The notes beneath the pieces are model-generated. The model was not told where the DNA came from. It saw only the letters and a list, made by a program, of their open reading frames with translations, and did not search any database. 64,000 bases of DNA from Nostoc sp. NIES-4103. Lineage in GTDB: Bacteria; Cyanobacteriota; Cyanobacteriia; Cyanobacteriales; Nostocaceae. The stretch is from NCBI RefSeq assembly GCF_002368335.1, contig NZ_AP018288.1:3305044-3369043 (forward strand), given 5' to 3'. Numbering within the stretch: position 1 is the first letter of the stretch; each line of letters begins with the position of its first letter. This document shows positions 8,957-18,025 of this stretch, one piece after another. A program made the position numbers and the translations under genes.

Positions 8957-9339
8957 GTTTCAAAAACCTTTATCACTGTGAGAATAAACTAAAGTAAAGT
9001 GACCGATCGCCCAAATAAGTACAACCATAATGGCAAGCCCTCAACAGTCAGCATTTAATGGGGCTAAATAGCTTTTAAGTTTGTTAATGCGATGGCACTC
9101 ATTTTACTGGCGAGTGGATTATTTGAAATTTTGTGAGCTTCTAGAATAGCAGCTTAGGGATTATACTGATGCATAGTACCAATATTTTCAGCAGTTAGCA
9201 GAATCCCTTAGAGATTCAACGCAGAATTGTTCACAAAAATGATTGATTTTAGGCTGTTGCAGTCAACAGTTGGAGCGATCGCGCTTTGCACAAGAGTCAA
9301 AATTGGCGGCGATCGTCTCCATTTTTTCATCGTAACAAA
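8957..9339. other. Intergenic region between two minus-strand genes
   Basis: I see no gene in this stretch. It holds scattered GCGATCGC-related sites (9276-9313) and AT-rich sequence that should include the promoter of the winged-helix-like gene. Confidence 0.4.
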
Positions 9340-9588
9340 TTAACCCGCGATGCCTTTGCCACTGTCGTAAGTCATAGCTCTGGGTTTTCTTTTCTTGAGA
9401 GGAACTACTGATTTTTTGGGCGGTTGAGGAGCGCGGCATTGCTCACAGTACAACGGTCGGGGGCCATAAGTCTCGCGGCTGGTTGGCTGCTCACACTGCT
9501 TACACACAAAGTTGAAAATGCGAGTATGAATTTCCCGCTTGTGCGCTCTTACTGTGTACTCTCGGACATCAATTATCTTGCTGGGCAT
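9340..9588 (-). CDS. Small zinc-ribbon-like hypothetical protein
   Basis: The 82-residue basic protein has two cysteine pairs, VCKQCEQ and YCEQCRAP, 22 residues apart. This is the geometry of a zinc ribbon. The N-terminal part (IDVREYTVRAHKREIHTR) is strand-rich and basic, and the tail is lysine/arginine-rich (KKSVVPLKKRKPRA). A nucleic-acid-binding role is possible but not shown. The inner ATG at 9588 is preferred; a start at 9607-9609 would add seven residues but has no ribosome-binding site. Confidence 0.65.
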   Translation of the reverse strand: MPSKIIDVREYTVRAHKREIHTRIFNFVCKQCEQPTSRETYGPRPLYCEQCRAPQPPKKSVVPLKKRKPRAMTYDSGKGIAG

Positions 9589-9865
9589 TGATGCTCTTTC
9601 TAGCCTCATTCATTTAATATATTTTCTCTATTAAACATAAAATATTTGGGATTATGTCAAGTATTGTGCTTGCAAATTTTCAAAACAACAACAATTGTCC
9701 AAGTGAGACATTGCCTGTTCTAAATCCGTAGTAATTTAGGTGACAATCGCTCTTAGGGCAAACTCAGTTCTCTAAGCGATTGTCAGACGGGTCAAGGTTG
9801 CAATAGTCTACCATTGATTGTAAGCTCAGCGTTGGAATTTAGACCAATTTTCGCATAGGAGGCAG

Positions 9866-10080
9866 GAGGTGAGTCCACTTGCCGTCTTGGTGAGTGAGTC
9901 GCCGTCTTGGACGCCACGTGCTACCCTTCAAGAACGCCTTCTTTGAAGGAGAAGAGTACCCGGAGGGCTTGTTGCCAGATAGTCAAGTGGCGAAGTGCGA
10001 AGCGTTAGCGACGAAGGAGGGTCGGAACGAGCGTCGGTACGAGCCTCACCCAAAGGGCAGGAGGGAAGAGGGTTTTAGCC
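9866..10080. repeat. GC-rich interspersed repeat, copy 1
   Basis: A GC-rich palindrome-laden block includes the words GAGTCC, CCGTCTTGG, GGGCTTGTTGCCAGAT and GCGTTAGCGACG. The same words in the same order occur at 12540-12745. The open frames across it reflect repeat composition, not coding. The rest of the 9589-10360 gap is AT-rich with nothing I can name. Confidence 0.7.
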
Positions 10081-10360
10081 TAGTTCATCTCTATTAACAT
10101 AGTTTTGTTTTTTCCCACCGACTTACTTACACCATTTTCAATTAACCGGTGGGCACTGCCAACAACATAAAAATCAAGGTTTGAATGAACCATTAGCAGT
10201 GCCACCCTACAAAAATGTCTCAACTGTTTTCTAGTTTTAAGGGGTATGAAGAGGCAGTTAATACCCTACCTTTTCACACCCCTAAATGGCATATTTTGTT
10301 GAAGAAGAATTCAGGAGTCAGAAATAAATGACTATCTTTTAGAGTTGAGAAAGTGAAAAC

Positions 10361-10786
10361 TTAAATTAAATCGTCAAGTTCACCAACTTTAATTACTGAA
10401 ACTGTCACATCACCATCATTATCACCAATTTCAACATCAAAAAAGAAGGCACAAAGTGTCGAGGTTTCTGATACTGCCAAGGTCAGGGTATCGTCATAAC
10501 CATTCAAAGTTGACCAGCCTGCTGGAACCTCTACATTAGTTTTGAGATTCTTGAACTTACCACCATAAATCCAGAGCATGACTATGGGTTCACCCTTCTG
10601 AGCATCAGCGTTGATATAGTCAAAAGAACCTTTCCGAATTCTAATAACGTGAATCCCTGGTTTAATTTCTGTGCTGACTCCTGTGTTTTGAATCTCAGTC
10701 ATACGTTGCGAAAAGAGGTGGTAGCAATTCTTTTTGCTGTTAACCACTAAATCTGTAATATTAGTTGTTTGAGTTGCAGTTGTCAT
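10361..10786 (-). CDS. Hypothetical protein (141 residues)
   Basis: I do not recognise this protein. It is soluble, acidic at the C-terminus and probably beta-rich. Its central segment alternates hydrophobic residues (GIHVIRIRKGSFDYI, IVMLWIYGGKF) and the C-terminal part contains FFFDVEIGDNDGD. No signal peptide, membrane segment or catalytic motif is visible. The chosen ATG has AAGGA about 14 bases upstream; a TTG three codons earlier is possible. It stands alone between repeat DNA and the MarR gene, transcribed away from the latter. Confidence 0.6.
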   Translation of the reverse strand: MTTATQTTNITDLVVNSKKNCYHLFSQRMTEIQNTGVSTEIKPGIHVIRIRKGSFDYINADAQKGEPIVMLWIYGGKFKNLKTNVEVPAGWSTLNGYDDTLTLAVSETSTLCAFFFDVEIGDNDGDVTVSVIKVGELDDLI

Positions 10787-10974
10787 TGTTTTCAATCCTT
10801 GAATGTTTGTGTTACCCCATTGAGAGCAAAAACTACAGCTTCAGAAATAATCTCAGATCAACAAAGTTGTGAGTTAGATACATTTCTCAGAATCTATACC
10901 TTTTTACTCTCGATATTTCTTTGTTTTATTAATTAACGATTTAGTATTTTCTCAACTTTATAGCGGAAATTCAA

Positions 10975-11038
10975 GGACAGTTAAGACAGTTAAGCAAATT
11001 TTTGAGACAGTTAAGACAGTTAAGACAGTTAAGCAAAT
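10975..11038. repeat. Direct repeats of GACAGTTAA
   Basis: Five copies of GACAGTTAA, mostly nine bp apart, lie in two groups separated by GCAAATTTTTGA. They sit in the intergenic DNA upstream of the MarR-type gene. They may be a STRR relative or clustered protein-binding sites. Confidence 0.6.
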
Positions 11039-11146
11039 TATTTGACTAATGTGAATATTTGTGCTTACCTTGGCTAAGGTCTCGCATCCCATCTTGCGCC
11101 GAATTTGGGTATATTTAAAGCTGCATAGAAATTAGCTAATGTATAG

Positions 11147-11170
11147 TTAGTCGCCTAATGAGATAATTAA
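11147..11170 (+). promoter_or_regulatory. Putative MarR operator, site 1
   Basis: TTAGTCGCCTAAT at 11147-11159, followed by an AT-rich partner, lies 15 bases before the GTG start of the MarR-type gene. The identical 13-mer recurs in the next intergenic region before the DUF2269 gene. Recurrence ahead of both genes suggests autoregulation by the MarR protein. Confidence 0.5.
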
Positions 11171-11174
11171 GACT

Positions 11175-11696
11175 GTGGCTATTTTGCGTTCGTTTGTTGA
11201 TCGTGTTGTCAATCGTTCTACATTAGAAAATCTTGCTCAACGTTATCAAGAGCTAGATGTTGCTTCTGTAGAAACTTGTTTGGCATTTTTGCGTACAACC
11301 GTAGATGTGCAAGTTGCTCTAGAAACCCATTTTGCTCGCTACGGTCTGTCAATGGGCAAATTTACCCTATTGATGCAACTATCCCAAGCAAATGAGCAAG
11401 GATTAACCCCCTCTGAATGTGCAGAGCGTTCGGGAGTCACCCGTGCTACCATTACAGGACTGTTGGATGGACTAGAGCGAGACGGATTAATACAACGACA
11501 ACCCAGCCTCAGCGATCGCCGCATGTTAACTGTTCATCTTACAGAAAAAGCACACCAACTCATGTCTAAGATGTTGCCTGACCATTTTTGTCGCACAACT
11601 GGATTGATGGCGCAGCTGACATCTGAAGAAAAGAAAACTCTAATTGAACTTCTGCAAAAATTACAAGCGGGTATCCCAGCAATGCTTGAACCATAG
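11175..11696 (+). CDS. MarR-family transcriptional regulator
   Basis: The 173-residue dimeric winged-helix regulator has its recognition region in the segment LTPSECAERSGVTRATITGL. The beta-wing DRRMLTVHLTEKA (around residues 113-125) contains the conserved DRR. The N-terminal and C-terminal helices would form the dimer interface. MarR proteins usually repress adjacent genes and release DNA on binding a small ligand or on oxidation. The start is a GTG; no upstream ATG fits. A 13-bp sequence shared by its own promoter region and that of the following membrane-protein gene is a likely binding site. Confidence 0.9.
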   Translation: MAILRSFVDRVVNRSTLENLAQRYQELDVASVETCLAFLRTTVDVQVALETHFARYGLSMGKFTLLMQLSQANEQGLTPSECAERSGVTRATITGLLDGLERDGLIQRQPSLSDRRMLTVHLTEKAHQLMSKMLPDHFCRTTGLMAQLTSEEKKTLIELLQKLQAGIPAMLEP

Positions 11697-11740
11697 TTAC
11701 TCCCGGAAAATATTTACGAACTTGGGCTTCGTGCTATATT

Positions 11741-11773
11741 AAATTAGTCGCCTAATTATAAGGCAACTAATTT
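11741..11773 (+). promoter_or_regulatory. Putative MarR operator, site 2 (near-perfect palindrome)
   Basis: AAATTAGTCGCCT (11741-11753) and AGGCAACTAATTT (11761-11773) are inverted repeats matching at 12 of 13 positions, with a 7-base AT spacer. The left arm contains the 13-mer found before the MarR-type gene. The site ends 57 bases before the DUF2269 start codon. Confidence 0.6.
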
Positions 11774-11830
11774 ATTTAATGCAGAATTTTGGCGAAAGAA
11801 TAACCTAATTAGAATTTCAGGGTGAACTTG

Positions 11831-12373
11831 ATGAAAAAGTTGGGTGTCAAAGCAAAGAACTGGTTATTGTCGTTTCATGTTGCCTTTGGCGGAATTTGGC
11901 TAGGTACAGCACTTTGTATAGTGGCGATCGCCATTATCAAAAGAAATCTCCCCGACAAAGACGCACTCTATGGTATCAACTTAATGCTGAAATTTATGGA
12001 TGATTGGGTAATTATTCCCAGTGCCATGCTGTCACTGCTGACAGGTGGGTTGCTTTGTTGGCTAACTATTTGGGGATTTACAAAGCATTATTGGGTCATC
12101 GTCAAATGGGTTGCAACTATGACCTTGATTGCCACAGGAACAATTTGGCTGGGCCCTTGGCTGAATACAATGGCTGCAATTTCCCAAGCTCAACGGCTAC
12201 AAGCATTACAAAATCCAGCGTATTTATTCGCTCAACAAGGTGGAATTATTGGTGGTTTACTTCAAACAACTTGTCTACTAATTATAGTTGCAATTTCAGT
12301 ATTAAAACCTTGGGGAAGAAGATTAGCCAAACAATCTAAGCAAATTGAACAAACCGTCTCCTCAAATGGTTAA
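11831..12373 (+). CDS. DUF2269-family integral membrane protein
   Basis: The 180-residue protein has four to five membrane helices. It opens with WLLSFHVAFGGIWLGTALC, whose histidine in the first helix is typical of the DUF2269 family. Its function is unknown; related four-helix proteins with conserved membrane histidines bind haem, but that is not shown here. The ATG at 11831 follows AGGGTG; a GTG at 11822 is an alternative. It lies directly downstream of the MarR-type gene with a palindromic operator between them, so it is probably the regulated target. Confidence 0.8.
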   Translation: MKKLGVKAKNWLLSFHVAFGGIWLGTALCIVAIAIIKRNLPDKDALYGINLMLKFMDDWVIIPSAMLSLLTGGLLCWLTIWGFTKHYWVIVKWVATMTLIATGTIWLGPWLNTMAAISQAQRLQALQNPAYLFAQQGGIIGGLLQTTCLLIIVAISVLKPWGRRLAKQSKQIEQTVSSNG

Positions 12374-12539
12374 AACTTTTCACAGATGTGATTAGACAAG
12401 CAATGATCAAGGACGTTGTTATTATACCAACCTGAGTTCGGGATAAGCCCAAACCATGATTCTATCATTGGCTGAAACTCCTAAAACTGACGCAAAATAT
12501 CTCTCAAACTCTCATAACTCTGTGATCTCTGTGCCTCTG

Positions 12540-12745
12540 TGAGTCCAGTCCCCGTCTTGGTGAGGCAGCCCCCGACAGGAGCGGTTCCCGGCGTTAGCGC
12601 AGCGAAGCGCGAGTCTTCTCCCAAGGGGAGACGCCAAAGGCGAACGAGCGTCTGGGGGACTGCCGAACCCGAAGGGCTTGTTGCCAGATGGGGAACTGGC
12701 GTTAGCGTAGCGTTAGCGAGCTTGCGAGCGTCACCCGGAGGGTGG
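12540..12745. repeat. GC-rich interspersed repeat, copy 2
   Basis: This block is related to that at 9866-10080. Shared words are CCGTCTTGGTGAG and GGGCTTGTTGCCAGAT, with iterated GGCGTTAGCG palindromic units. The 165-codon frame open across it is an artefact of the repeat's GC-rich composition. Confidence 0.7.
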
Positions 12746-12949
12746 TTCGATAAAATCTTCTTAACCCGAACTGAGGTTAATATATCTTTGTTTGCGTCCA
12801 ACATTACCAGAGGCTTCTTTGATGGAAACATAGAACCTCTGGAAAATTCCCAAGTTTGTGGACTTTCACCTTTGATTTATGTAATTAAAAATAGCGATCG
12901 CCAAAAATCAGCTTGTCAACAAAAAGCTATCACATTGGGCTACAAAGCA

Positions 12950-13096
12950 TTATGGATTTGCCTTGGCAAAAGTATTACATTGCTGAGGTTCACCAGTTTG
13001 GAAACCTTGCTGAAACCAGCTAACCCGCTGAGATGAACTACCATGTGTAAAAGATTCGGGTACAACATAACCTCTGGCTTGAGAAAGGTTATACTC
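12950..13096 (-). pseudogene. Relic of a YpfJ-like neutral zinc metallopeptidase C-terminus
   Basis: Translated on the minus strand, this segment gives ARGYVVPESFTHGSSSQRV, then SWFQQGFQTG and QCNTF. This strongly resembles the C-terminal end of the neutral zinc metallopeptidase (YpfJ) family, where a GTSxQR, WF-GF-G and C-TF pattern precedes the stop. No HExxH active site or upstream domain is present; the frame runs into unrelated sequence. The family assignment is from memory of the pattern. Confidence 0.5.
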
Positions 13097-13384
13097 ACTC
13101 GTGTTATTCAACACTCGTTTAACAGCTGATTTAAAAAGTGGGTAGTTTACTTTAGCAATTACACACAACTCTGAAACCGCAAGTATCTATCCTCGTGTCA
13201 GACTCATAGCGATGACGACAAGCACAACGACTTTTGACTGGTAGAGCGGCGGTGGGGCGATCGCTCCTTTAAAATAGCAGCATCATCAACTTCTGCATCG
13301 CACTGCTATATCTGCCTCAATTTGCTGTTAGACAGTTTCCCTACGTGGGAATACTATACAGCAAATCGTCTTCAGGAACCTAGT

Positions 13385-14170
13385 ATGAAACACTTGCGGT
13401 GGATGGCATTGTGCTTGATATCGTTGATTTTTGTGTTGTGGTTGGGAAGTTGTTCTACCCCTTTGGCTCAGGTGGTTACCTTAAATCTTGTAGCGGCAGG
13501 CATGATGCGCGGTGCCGTGGAGGAGATTGATATACTTTATCAACAAGAACACCCGAATATCGTACTAAATTATACCTTTGCGGGAAACTGGGTAGCAAAA
13601 GCGGCAATCGAGCAGGGAGAACCCTTTGATGGGATTTTATTAGTAGATATACCGCAACTAGATGACCTGCAAGCCAAAGGGTTAATTCTGCCTGCAAGCC
13701 GCAGTCAACTTGTGACTACGGATATCGTCGTCATTGCTCCTACGGATTCTCCCGTGCAGCTTTCTGATTTCCGGGAGTTAGCGAGCCAGCAGATCAAAAC
13801 TGTGGTAATAGGCAGCAAAGGTCTGGCTGTTGGCAGATATACCAGCGCTATTCTAACCCGGTTAGGTATTGCTCAGGTCGTGGATTCAAAAGCAGTCGTG
13901 ACACAGGTAGACGTGCGGGAAGTGTTAAGAGCCGTCGAGCTAAAAGAGGCGCAGGTGGGGATCACCTTCCTCTCAGAAGCCAAAAGTTCTACCAAAGTCA
14001 AGGTATTAGCCACAGCATCAACAGACCTCTATGAACCGATTTGCTCTGGTGGCGCCGTTGTCAAAACCTCTACCCATGCTCAAGAAATGCAAACTTACCT
14101 GGACTTTTTAAGCAGTGAACGGGCAAAAGCAGTATTTCAAAAGTTTGGACTACGCCCTGTGGTGTCATAG
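13385..14170 (+). CDS. ModA-like periplasmic substrate-binding lipoprotein
   Basis: The 261-residue protein begins with a lipoprotein signal (MKHLRWMALCLISLIFVLWL) and a lipobox LGSC, so it is probably anchored on the periplasmic face of the inner membrane. The mature part resembles molybdate/tungstate-type binding proteins. It has an LVAAGMMRGAVEEI opening, a central QLVTTDIVVIAPTDSP, and VGITFLSEA plus a C-terminal YLDFLSSERAKAVF helix. No modB or modC permease gene is near. Instead it is 31 bp upstream of a sensor kinase gene and another kinase follows, so it may be a ligand sensor for signalling rather than transport. Confidence 0.8.
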   Translation: MKHLRWMALCLISLIFVLWLGSCSTPLAQVVTLNLVAAGMMRGAVEEIDILYQQEHPNIVLNYTFAGNWVAKAAIEQGEPFDGILLVDIPQLDDLQAKGLILPASRSQLVTTDIVVIAPTDSPVQLSDFRELASQQIKTVVIGSKGLAVGRYTSAILTRLGIAQVVDSKAVVTQVDVREVLRAVELKEAQVGITFLSEAKSSTKVKVLATASTDLYEPICSGGAVVKTSTHAQEMQTYLDFLSSERAKAVFQKFGLRPVVS

Positions 14171-14201
14171 GTAGAAGGAATTTAGACAAGACGACGTAAC
14201 T

Positions 14202-16688
14202 ATGAAGCAATCATCAAACTTTCTCAAAACTGTTGCTGGAGGATTAGCAGCAGCCACCTTCTTCGCCTTGACAGTGAGTGGTGTAGCATTCTGGAGTGCG
14301 AACCGGACGTTAGAAACCAACCGCCAAATTAATCAACATTTAGAAATACTGCGTAGTCTCAAATCATTGGACAGTGCTTTGAAAGACACTGAAAATATGC
14401 AGCGGCAATATCTGCTAACAGGCAACAAAGATGCTTTCAGCGTCTTTGGACTGAGAATGATCGATGTTGATCAAGAAATACGGCGATTGCAAACCTTGCT
14501 GCAAAATAATCCCAGCCAACAAGCGCAGACAGAAAAACTCAAAGCATTCACGATTCGTCGTCTGAGCCAACTGCGCCAAGGCATTGAACTGAGGCAAACC
14601 AAGGGGTTAGATGCTGCCATTGACCAAACACCAACGCGACTGCTCAACGAAGCAACTTTGTTGATACAGCAGATAGAAGCCATCGAAACCGTCGGGTTGC
14701 GGCAAAAACAACTTGCCGCCACCAGCACTGCTATCCAGGCGATAGTGATGTTTTTGACAGGCATTGTCCTTAACTTGGCAATTATTCTGTGGATTTACAA
14801 TCAGATTGACAGAGAAACCCGAAAACGGAATCATGCAGAAACCGACCTCCAGCAAAGTAACCAGACGCTTCAAGAACAAACTACTTTGATGCAACTGATC
14901 CTCAATAGTATGAGCGATGGCGTGATTGTTGCCGGTGAAAACGGTCGATTGCTGATTTGTAACCCCGCCGCCGAGCAGATGTTTGGCAGCGGGATTACAG
15001 ATGCTCAGCAGGAAGAATGGTCACAGCAATATGGTTTATATCAAGCTGACCAAGTAACTTTGTTCCCTATTGAGCAGCTTCCTCTGGTCAGGACTCTTCG
15101 GGGTGAACAGATACATAATGTAGAGATGTTTACCCGTCACCACAAAGCCCCAGATGGGATGTGGGTGACAGTCAGTGGCACACCTCTCAAAGATGCGAGT
15201 GGTGTCTTGAAAGGAGGAGTTATCGTCTGCCACGATATTAGCGATCGCAAGTACGCAGAACTACAAATATTACGGGCAAAGGAAGCCGCAGAAGCCGCCA
15301 ATCGTACTAAAAGCGAATTTCTCGCCAACATGAACCACGAACTGCGGACTCCACTCAACGGCATTCTCGGCTATGCTCAAATCCTCCAGCGTGATCCCGC
15401 TACCACGCCCAAGCAGCAAAAAGGATTAGGCGTAATTTACCAGTGTGGTTCTCACTTGCTAACCTTAATCAATGACATTCTGGATCTCTCAAAGTTAGAA
15501 GTGCAGAAGATGGATCTCTATCCCCAGGATTTCCACTTCGCCAACTTCCTCACCACCACAGTAGAAATTTGCCGCATCAAAGCCGAACAAAAGGGTATTG
15601 CCTTCCATTACCACCCCAGCAAACTGCCCGCAGCCGTTCATGCGGATGACAAACGGCTGCGGCAAGTGTTACTGAATCTACTAGGCAATGCAGTCAAGTT
15701 TACCGATTTTGGCAGTGTCACCTTCACAGTTGAGGCAGTAGTAAATGAACAAACAGCCCAAACTCCATCAACTAGAATTCGCTTCCAGGTAGAAGATACC
15801 GGCATTGGCATCCCAACAGAAAAATTGCAATCCATCTTTTTACCCTTTGAACAGGCTGGAAAACGCGATCGCAACAGCGAAGGCACAGGGCTAGGATTAG
15901 CCATCAGCCAACAAATTGTGCAAATGATGGGTAGTTCCATTCAGGTTAACAGCACACTCGGCAAAGGCAGCAACTTCTACTTTGAGGTGGATGTGCCTGC
16001 TGCTGATTGGCTTGCCCAGCCTGCAAGTAATAATCAAAAGGTGGTTGGCTACCAGGGCGAACGGCGCAAAATCTTAGTAATTGACGATCGCCAAGAAAAC
16101 CGCGCTGTTGTCATGGGAATGCTAGTACCTTTAGGCTTCAAACTGGCCCAAGCCGATGATGGACAGGCCGGACTGGATTTAGCCCTCCAGATGCGCCCGG
16201 ATTTGATCATTACCGATGTGATGATGTCACACATGGATGGGTTGGAAATGACTCGTCGCCTGCGTCAGTTGCCAGATTTTGCAGTCACACCAATTATTGC
16301 TTCTCCTGCCAGCTTGTCTCAAGTAGATATGCAAGAGGCTCTTGACGCGGGTTGCAGTAGCTTTTTTCCTAAGCCCCTAGAATTCACAGGGTTGCTAGGG
16401 GAATTACAACGCCACCTAGAGTTGCAATGGATTTACGAAACCATACCCCAAGCAGCGGAAGTATCTGCGGAGGTTTTCAATTCGCCGGAACTGGTAGTAC
16501 CATCACCACAGGAACTAGCCACGCTTTACCAAGCAGCCCAAGATGGCTTTATGAGCGACATCCAGCAAGAAGCCAAACGCCTCAAGCAACTCAATCCTCA
16601 GTACACACCCTTTGCCAATAAATTGCTGGAACTGAGTCAGAGTTTTGATGATGAAGCCATTCTCAACTTATTAGCACCGCATATTTAA
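14202..16688 (+). CDS. CHASE3-PAS hybrid sensor histidine kinase
   Basis: This 828-residue membrane sensor has, in order, two membrane helices (about 13-33 and 178-200) bounding a CHASE3-like periplasmic helical sensor, a PAS domain (about 230-350), HisKA with phospho-accepting His379 in MNHELRTPLNG, a HATPase with DTGIGIP and GTGLGLAISQQIV boxes, and a receiver domain (about 620-740). The receiver has phospho-acceptor Asp672 and conserved Lys724. A tail of about 100 residues follows, possibly a degenerate HPt-like helix bundle. It lies between the ModA-like lipoprotein and a receiver-kinase gene on the same strand, suggesting one operon and one pathway. Confidence 0.93.
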   Translation: MKQSSNFLKTVAGGLAAATFFALTVSGVAFWSANRTLETNRQINQHLEILRSLKSLDSALKDTENMQRQYLLTGNKDAFSVFGLRMIDVDQEIRRLQTLLQNNPSQQAQTEKLKAFTIRRLSQLRQGIELRQTKGLDAAIDQTPTRLLNEATLLIQQIEAIETVGLRQKQLAATSTAIQAIVMFLTGIVLNLAIILWIYNQIDRETRKRNHAETDLQQSNQTLQEQTTLMQLILNSMSDGVIVAGENGRLLICNPAAEQMFGSGITDAQQEEWSQQYGLYQADQVTLFPIEQLPLVRTLRGEQIHNVEMFTRHHKAPDGMWVTVSGTPLKDASGVLKGGVIVCHDISDRKYAELQILRAKEAAEAANRTKSEFLANMNHELRTPLNGILGYAQILQRDPATTPKQQKGLGVIYQCGSHLLTLINDILDLSKLEVQKMDLYPQDFHFANFLTTTVEICRIKAEQKGIAFHYHPSKLPAAVHADDKRLRQVLLNLLGNAVKFTDFGSVTFTVEAVVNEQTAQTPSTRIRFQVEDTGIGIPTEKLQSIFLPFEQAGKRDRNSEGTGLGLAISQQIVQMMGSSIQVNSTLGKGSNFYFEVDVPAADWLAQPASNNQKVVGYQGERRKILVIDDRQENRAVVMGMLVPLGFKLAQADDGQAGLDLALQMRPDLIITDVMMSHMDGLEMTRRLRQLPDFAVTPIIASPASLSQVDMQEALDAGCSSFFPKPLEFTGLLGELQRHLELQWIYETIPQAAEVSAEVFNSPELVVPSPQELATLYQAAQDGFMSDIQQEAKRLKQLNPQYTPFANKLLELSQSFDDEAILNLLAPHI

Positions 16689-16723
16689 TATTTTTTATTC
16701 ATCATATTTTTAGGAGTTCAAGT

Positions 16724-18025
16724 ATGGTCATTGATGTTACAGCTACAAAAGGAACTATTTTGGTAGTGGATGATAACCCTACTAATATTCAAGTTTTATT
16801 CGATGTTTTGAGTGAGATTGGTTATCGGGTGGCGATCGCTAAAAGTGGAGAAGTCGCCCTACAACGTGTTCAATCTTACCATCCTGATATCATTCTTTTG
16901 GATGTGATGATGCCAGGAATCGACGGCTTTGAAACCTGCCAGCGCCTCAAAGCCGATTCCACCACTCACGACATTCCTGTAATTTTTATGACCGCCCTTT
17001 CGGACTCAGTAGATAAAGTCAAAGGGCTGAGTTTGGGTGCAGTAGATTACATTACCAAGCCCATCCAACATGAAGAAGCCTTAGCCCGTATCCGCGTACA
17101 CCTGCAACTACGCGACTCCCAAAAATCTTTACAACAACACGCCACCCAACTTTCCCAAGCATTAGACAACCTCAAGCAGGCACAGGTGCATTTAGTGCAA
17201 AGTGAAAAAATGTCTTCACTCGGTCAAATGATGGCGGGTGTAGCACATGAAATCAACAATCCCGTGACTTTTATCTACTCGAATCTTGCCCCAGCCAAAG
17301 AACACATCGAAAATTTGCTGAATTTTATTCAGTTGTATCACCAATGCCATCCCCAACCTCATCCCCAAATTCAAGACTGGATGGACGAAGTGGATATAGA
17401 CTATTTACAAGCAGATTTGCCCAAGATCATGAATTCATTAAAATTGGGGAGTGAACGTATCCGGCAACTCGTTGTTTCACTACGTAACTTTTCTCGCTTG
17501 GATGAATTAGGAACTCAAGTAGTAAATTTGCACGAAGGAATCGAAAGTACTCTGTTAATCTTGCAACATCGTCTCAAACCAAGACCTGGGCATCTTGGCA
17601 TTCAAATCATACGACATTATGAACAATTGCCCGATGTCGAATGTTATCCTAGCCAACTCAATCAGGTATTTATGAATCTTCTCAGCAATGCCATTGATGC
17701 CTTAGAACAGCGGGATCAACAGCGCTGCCTTGAAGATATGCGAGCAAATCCTAGCATCATCACTATTCGCACTGAACACCTACAAAACCAAGCGGTTGCT
17801 ATCAGCATTGCTGATAATGGCCCTGGAATTGAAGAACATATTTTTTCTCAACTATTTGAGCCTTTTTTCACTACCAAACCCATTGGCAAAGGTACTGGAT
17901 TAGGACTTTCTATCAGCTATCAGATTATTACCCAAAAACACGGTGGCAAAATTTACTGCCAGCCAACACCAGGAACAGGAATTGAGTTTACCATCCAAAT
18001 TCCGGTTCGGCAAACTTTATATTAG
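16724..18025 (+). CDS. Response-regulator/histidine-kinase fusion (REC-HK)
   Basis: The 433-residue cytoplasmic protein has no membrane segment. The receiver domain (about 10-128) carries DD at 16-17, phospho-acceptor Asp60 in LLDVMMPG and Lys112. A coiled-coil linker follows. The kinase domain has His175 in GVAHEINNP, an N-box (FMNLLSNAIDAL), DNGPGI and GTGLGLSISYQI. This layout suits a phosphorelay in which the receiver takes phosphate from the upstream hybrid kinase and controls the attached transmitter. No DNA-binding output domain is encoded nearby. The start has AGGAG upstream, 35 bp after the previous stop. Confidence 0.92.
   Translation: MVIDVTATKGTILVVDDNPTNIQVLFDVLSEIGYRVAIAKSGEVALQRVQSYHPDIILLDVMMPGIDGFETCQRLKADSTTHDIPVIFMTALSDSVDKVKGLSLGAVDYITKPIQHEEALARIRVHLQLRDSQKSLQQHATQLSQALDNLKQAQVHLVQSEKMSSLGQMMAGVAHEINNPVTFIYSNLAPAKEHIENLLNFIQLYHQCHPQPHPQIQDWMDEVDIDYLQADLPKIMNSLKLGSERIRQLVVSLRNFSRLDELGTQVVNLHEGIESTLLILQHRLKPRPGHLGIQIIRHYEQLPDVECYPSQLNQVFMNLLSNAIDALEQRDQQRCLEDMRANPSIITIRTEHLQNQAVAISIADNGPGIEEHIFSQLFEPFFTTKPIGKGTGLGLSISYQIITQKHGGKIYCQPTPGTGIEFTIQIPVRQTLY

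Larger units (their letters stand above)
12374..13384. other. Long intergenic region with repeat and gene relic
   Basis: This kilobase holds no intact gene. It contains the second copy of the GC-rich repeat, a fragment resembling the C-terminus of a metallopeptidase (both listed separately) and AT-rich DNA before the ModA-like gene. Confidence 0.6.

Noticed and set aside
9894..10097. 67-codon open frame on the plus strand
   Set aside because: It lies wholly in a GC-rich dispersed repeat that also occurs at 12540, and its composition follows the repeat.
12539..13036. 165-codon open frame on the plus strand
   Set aside because: It crosses the second GC-rich repeat copy, has no ribosome-binding site or motif, and runs antisense to the metallopeptidase relic.
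13385..14170. Complete molybdate transporter operon
   Set aside because: No permease or ATPase gene is adjacent; the next genes are kinases.
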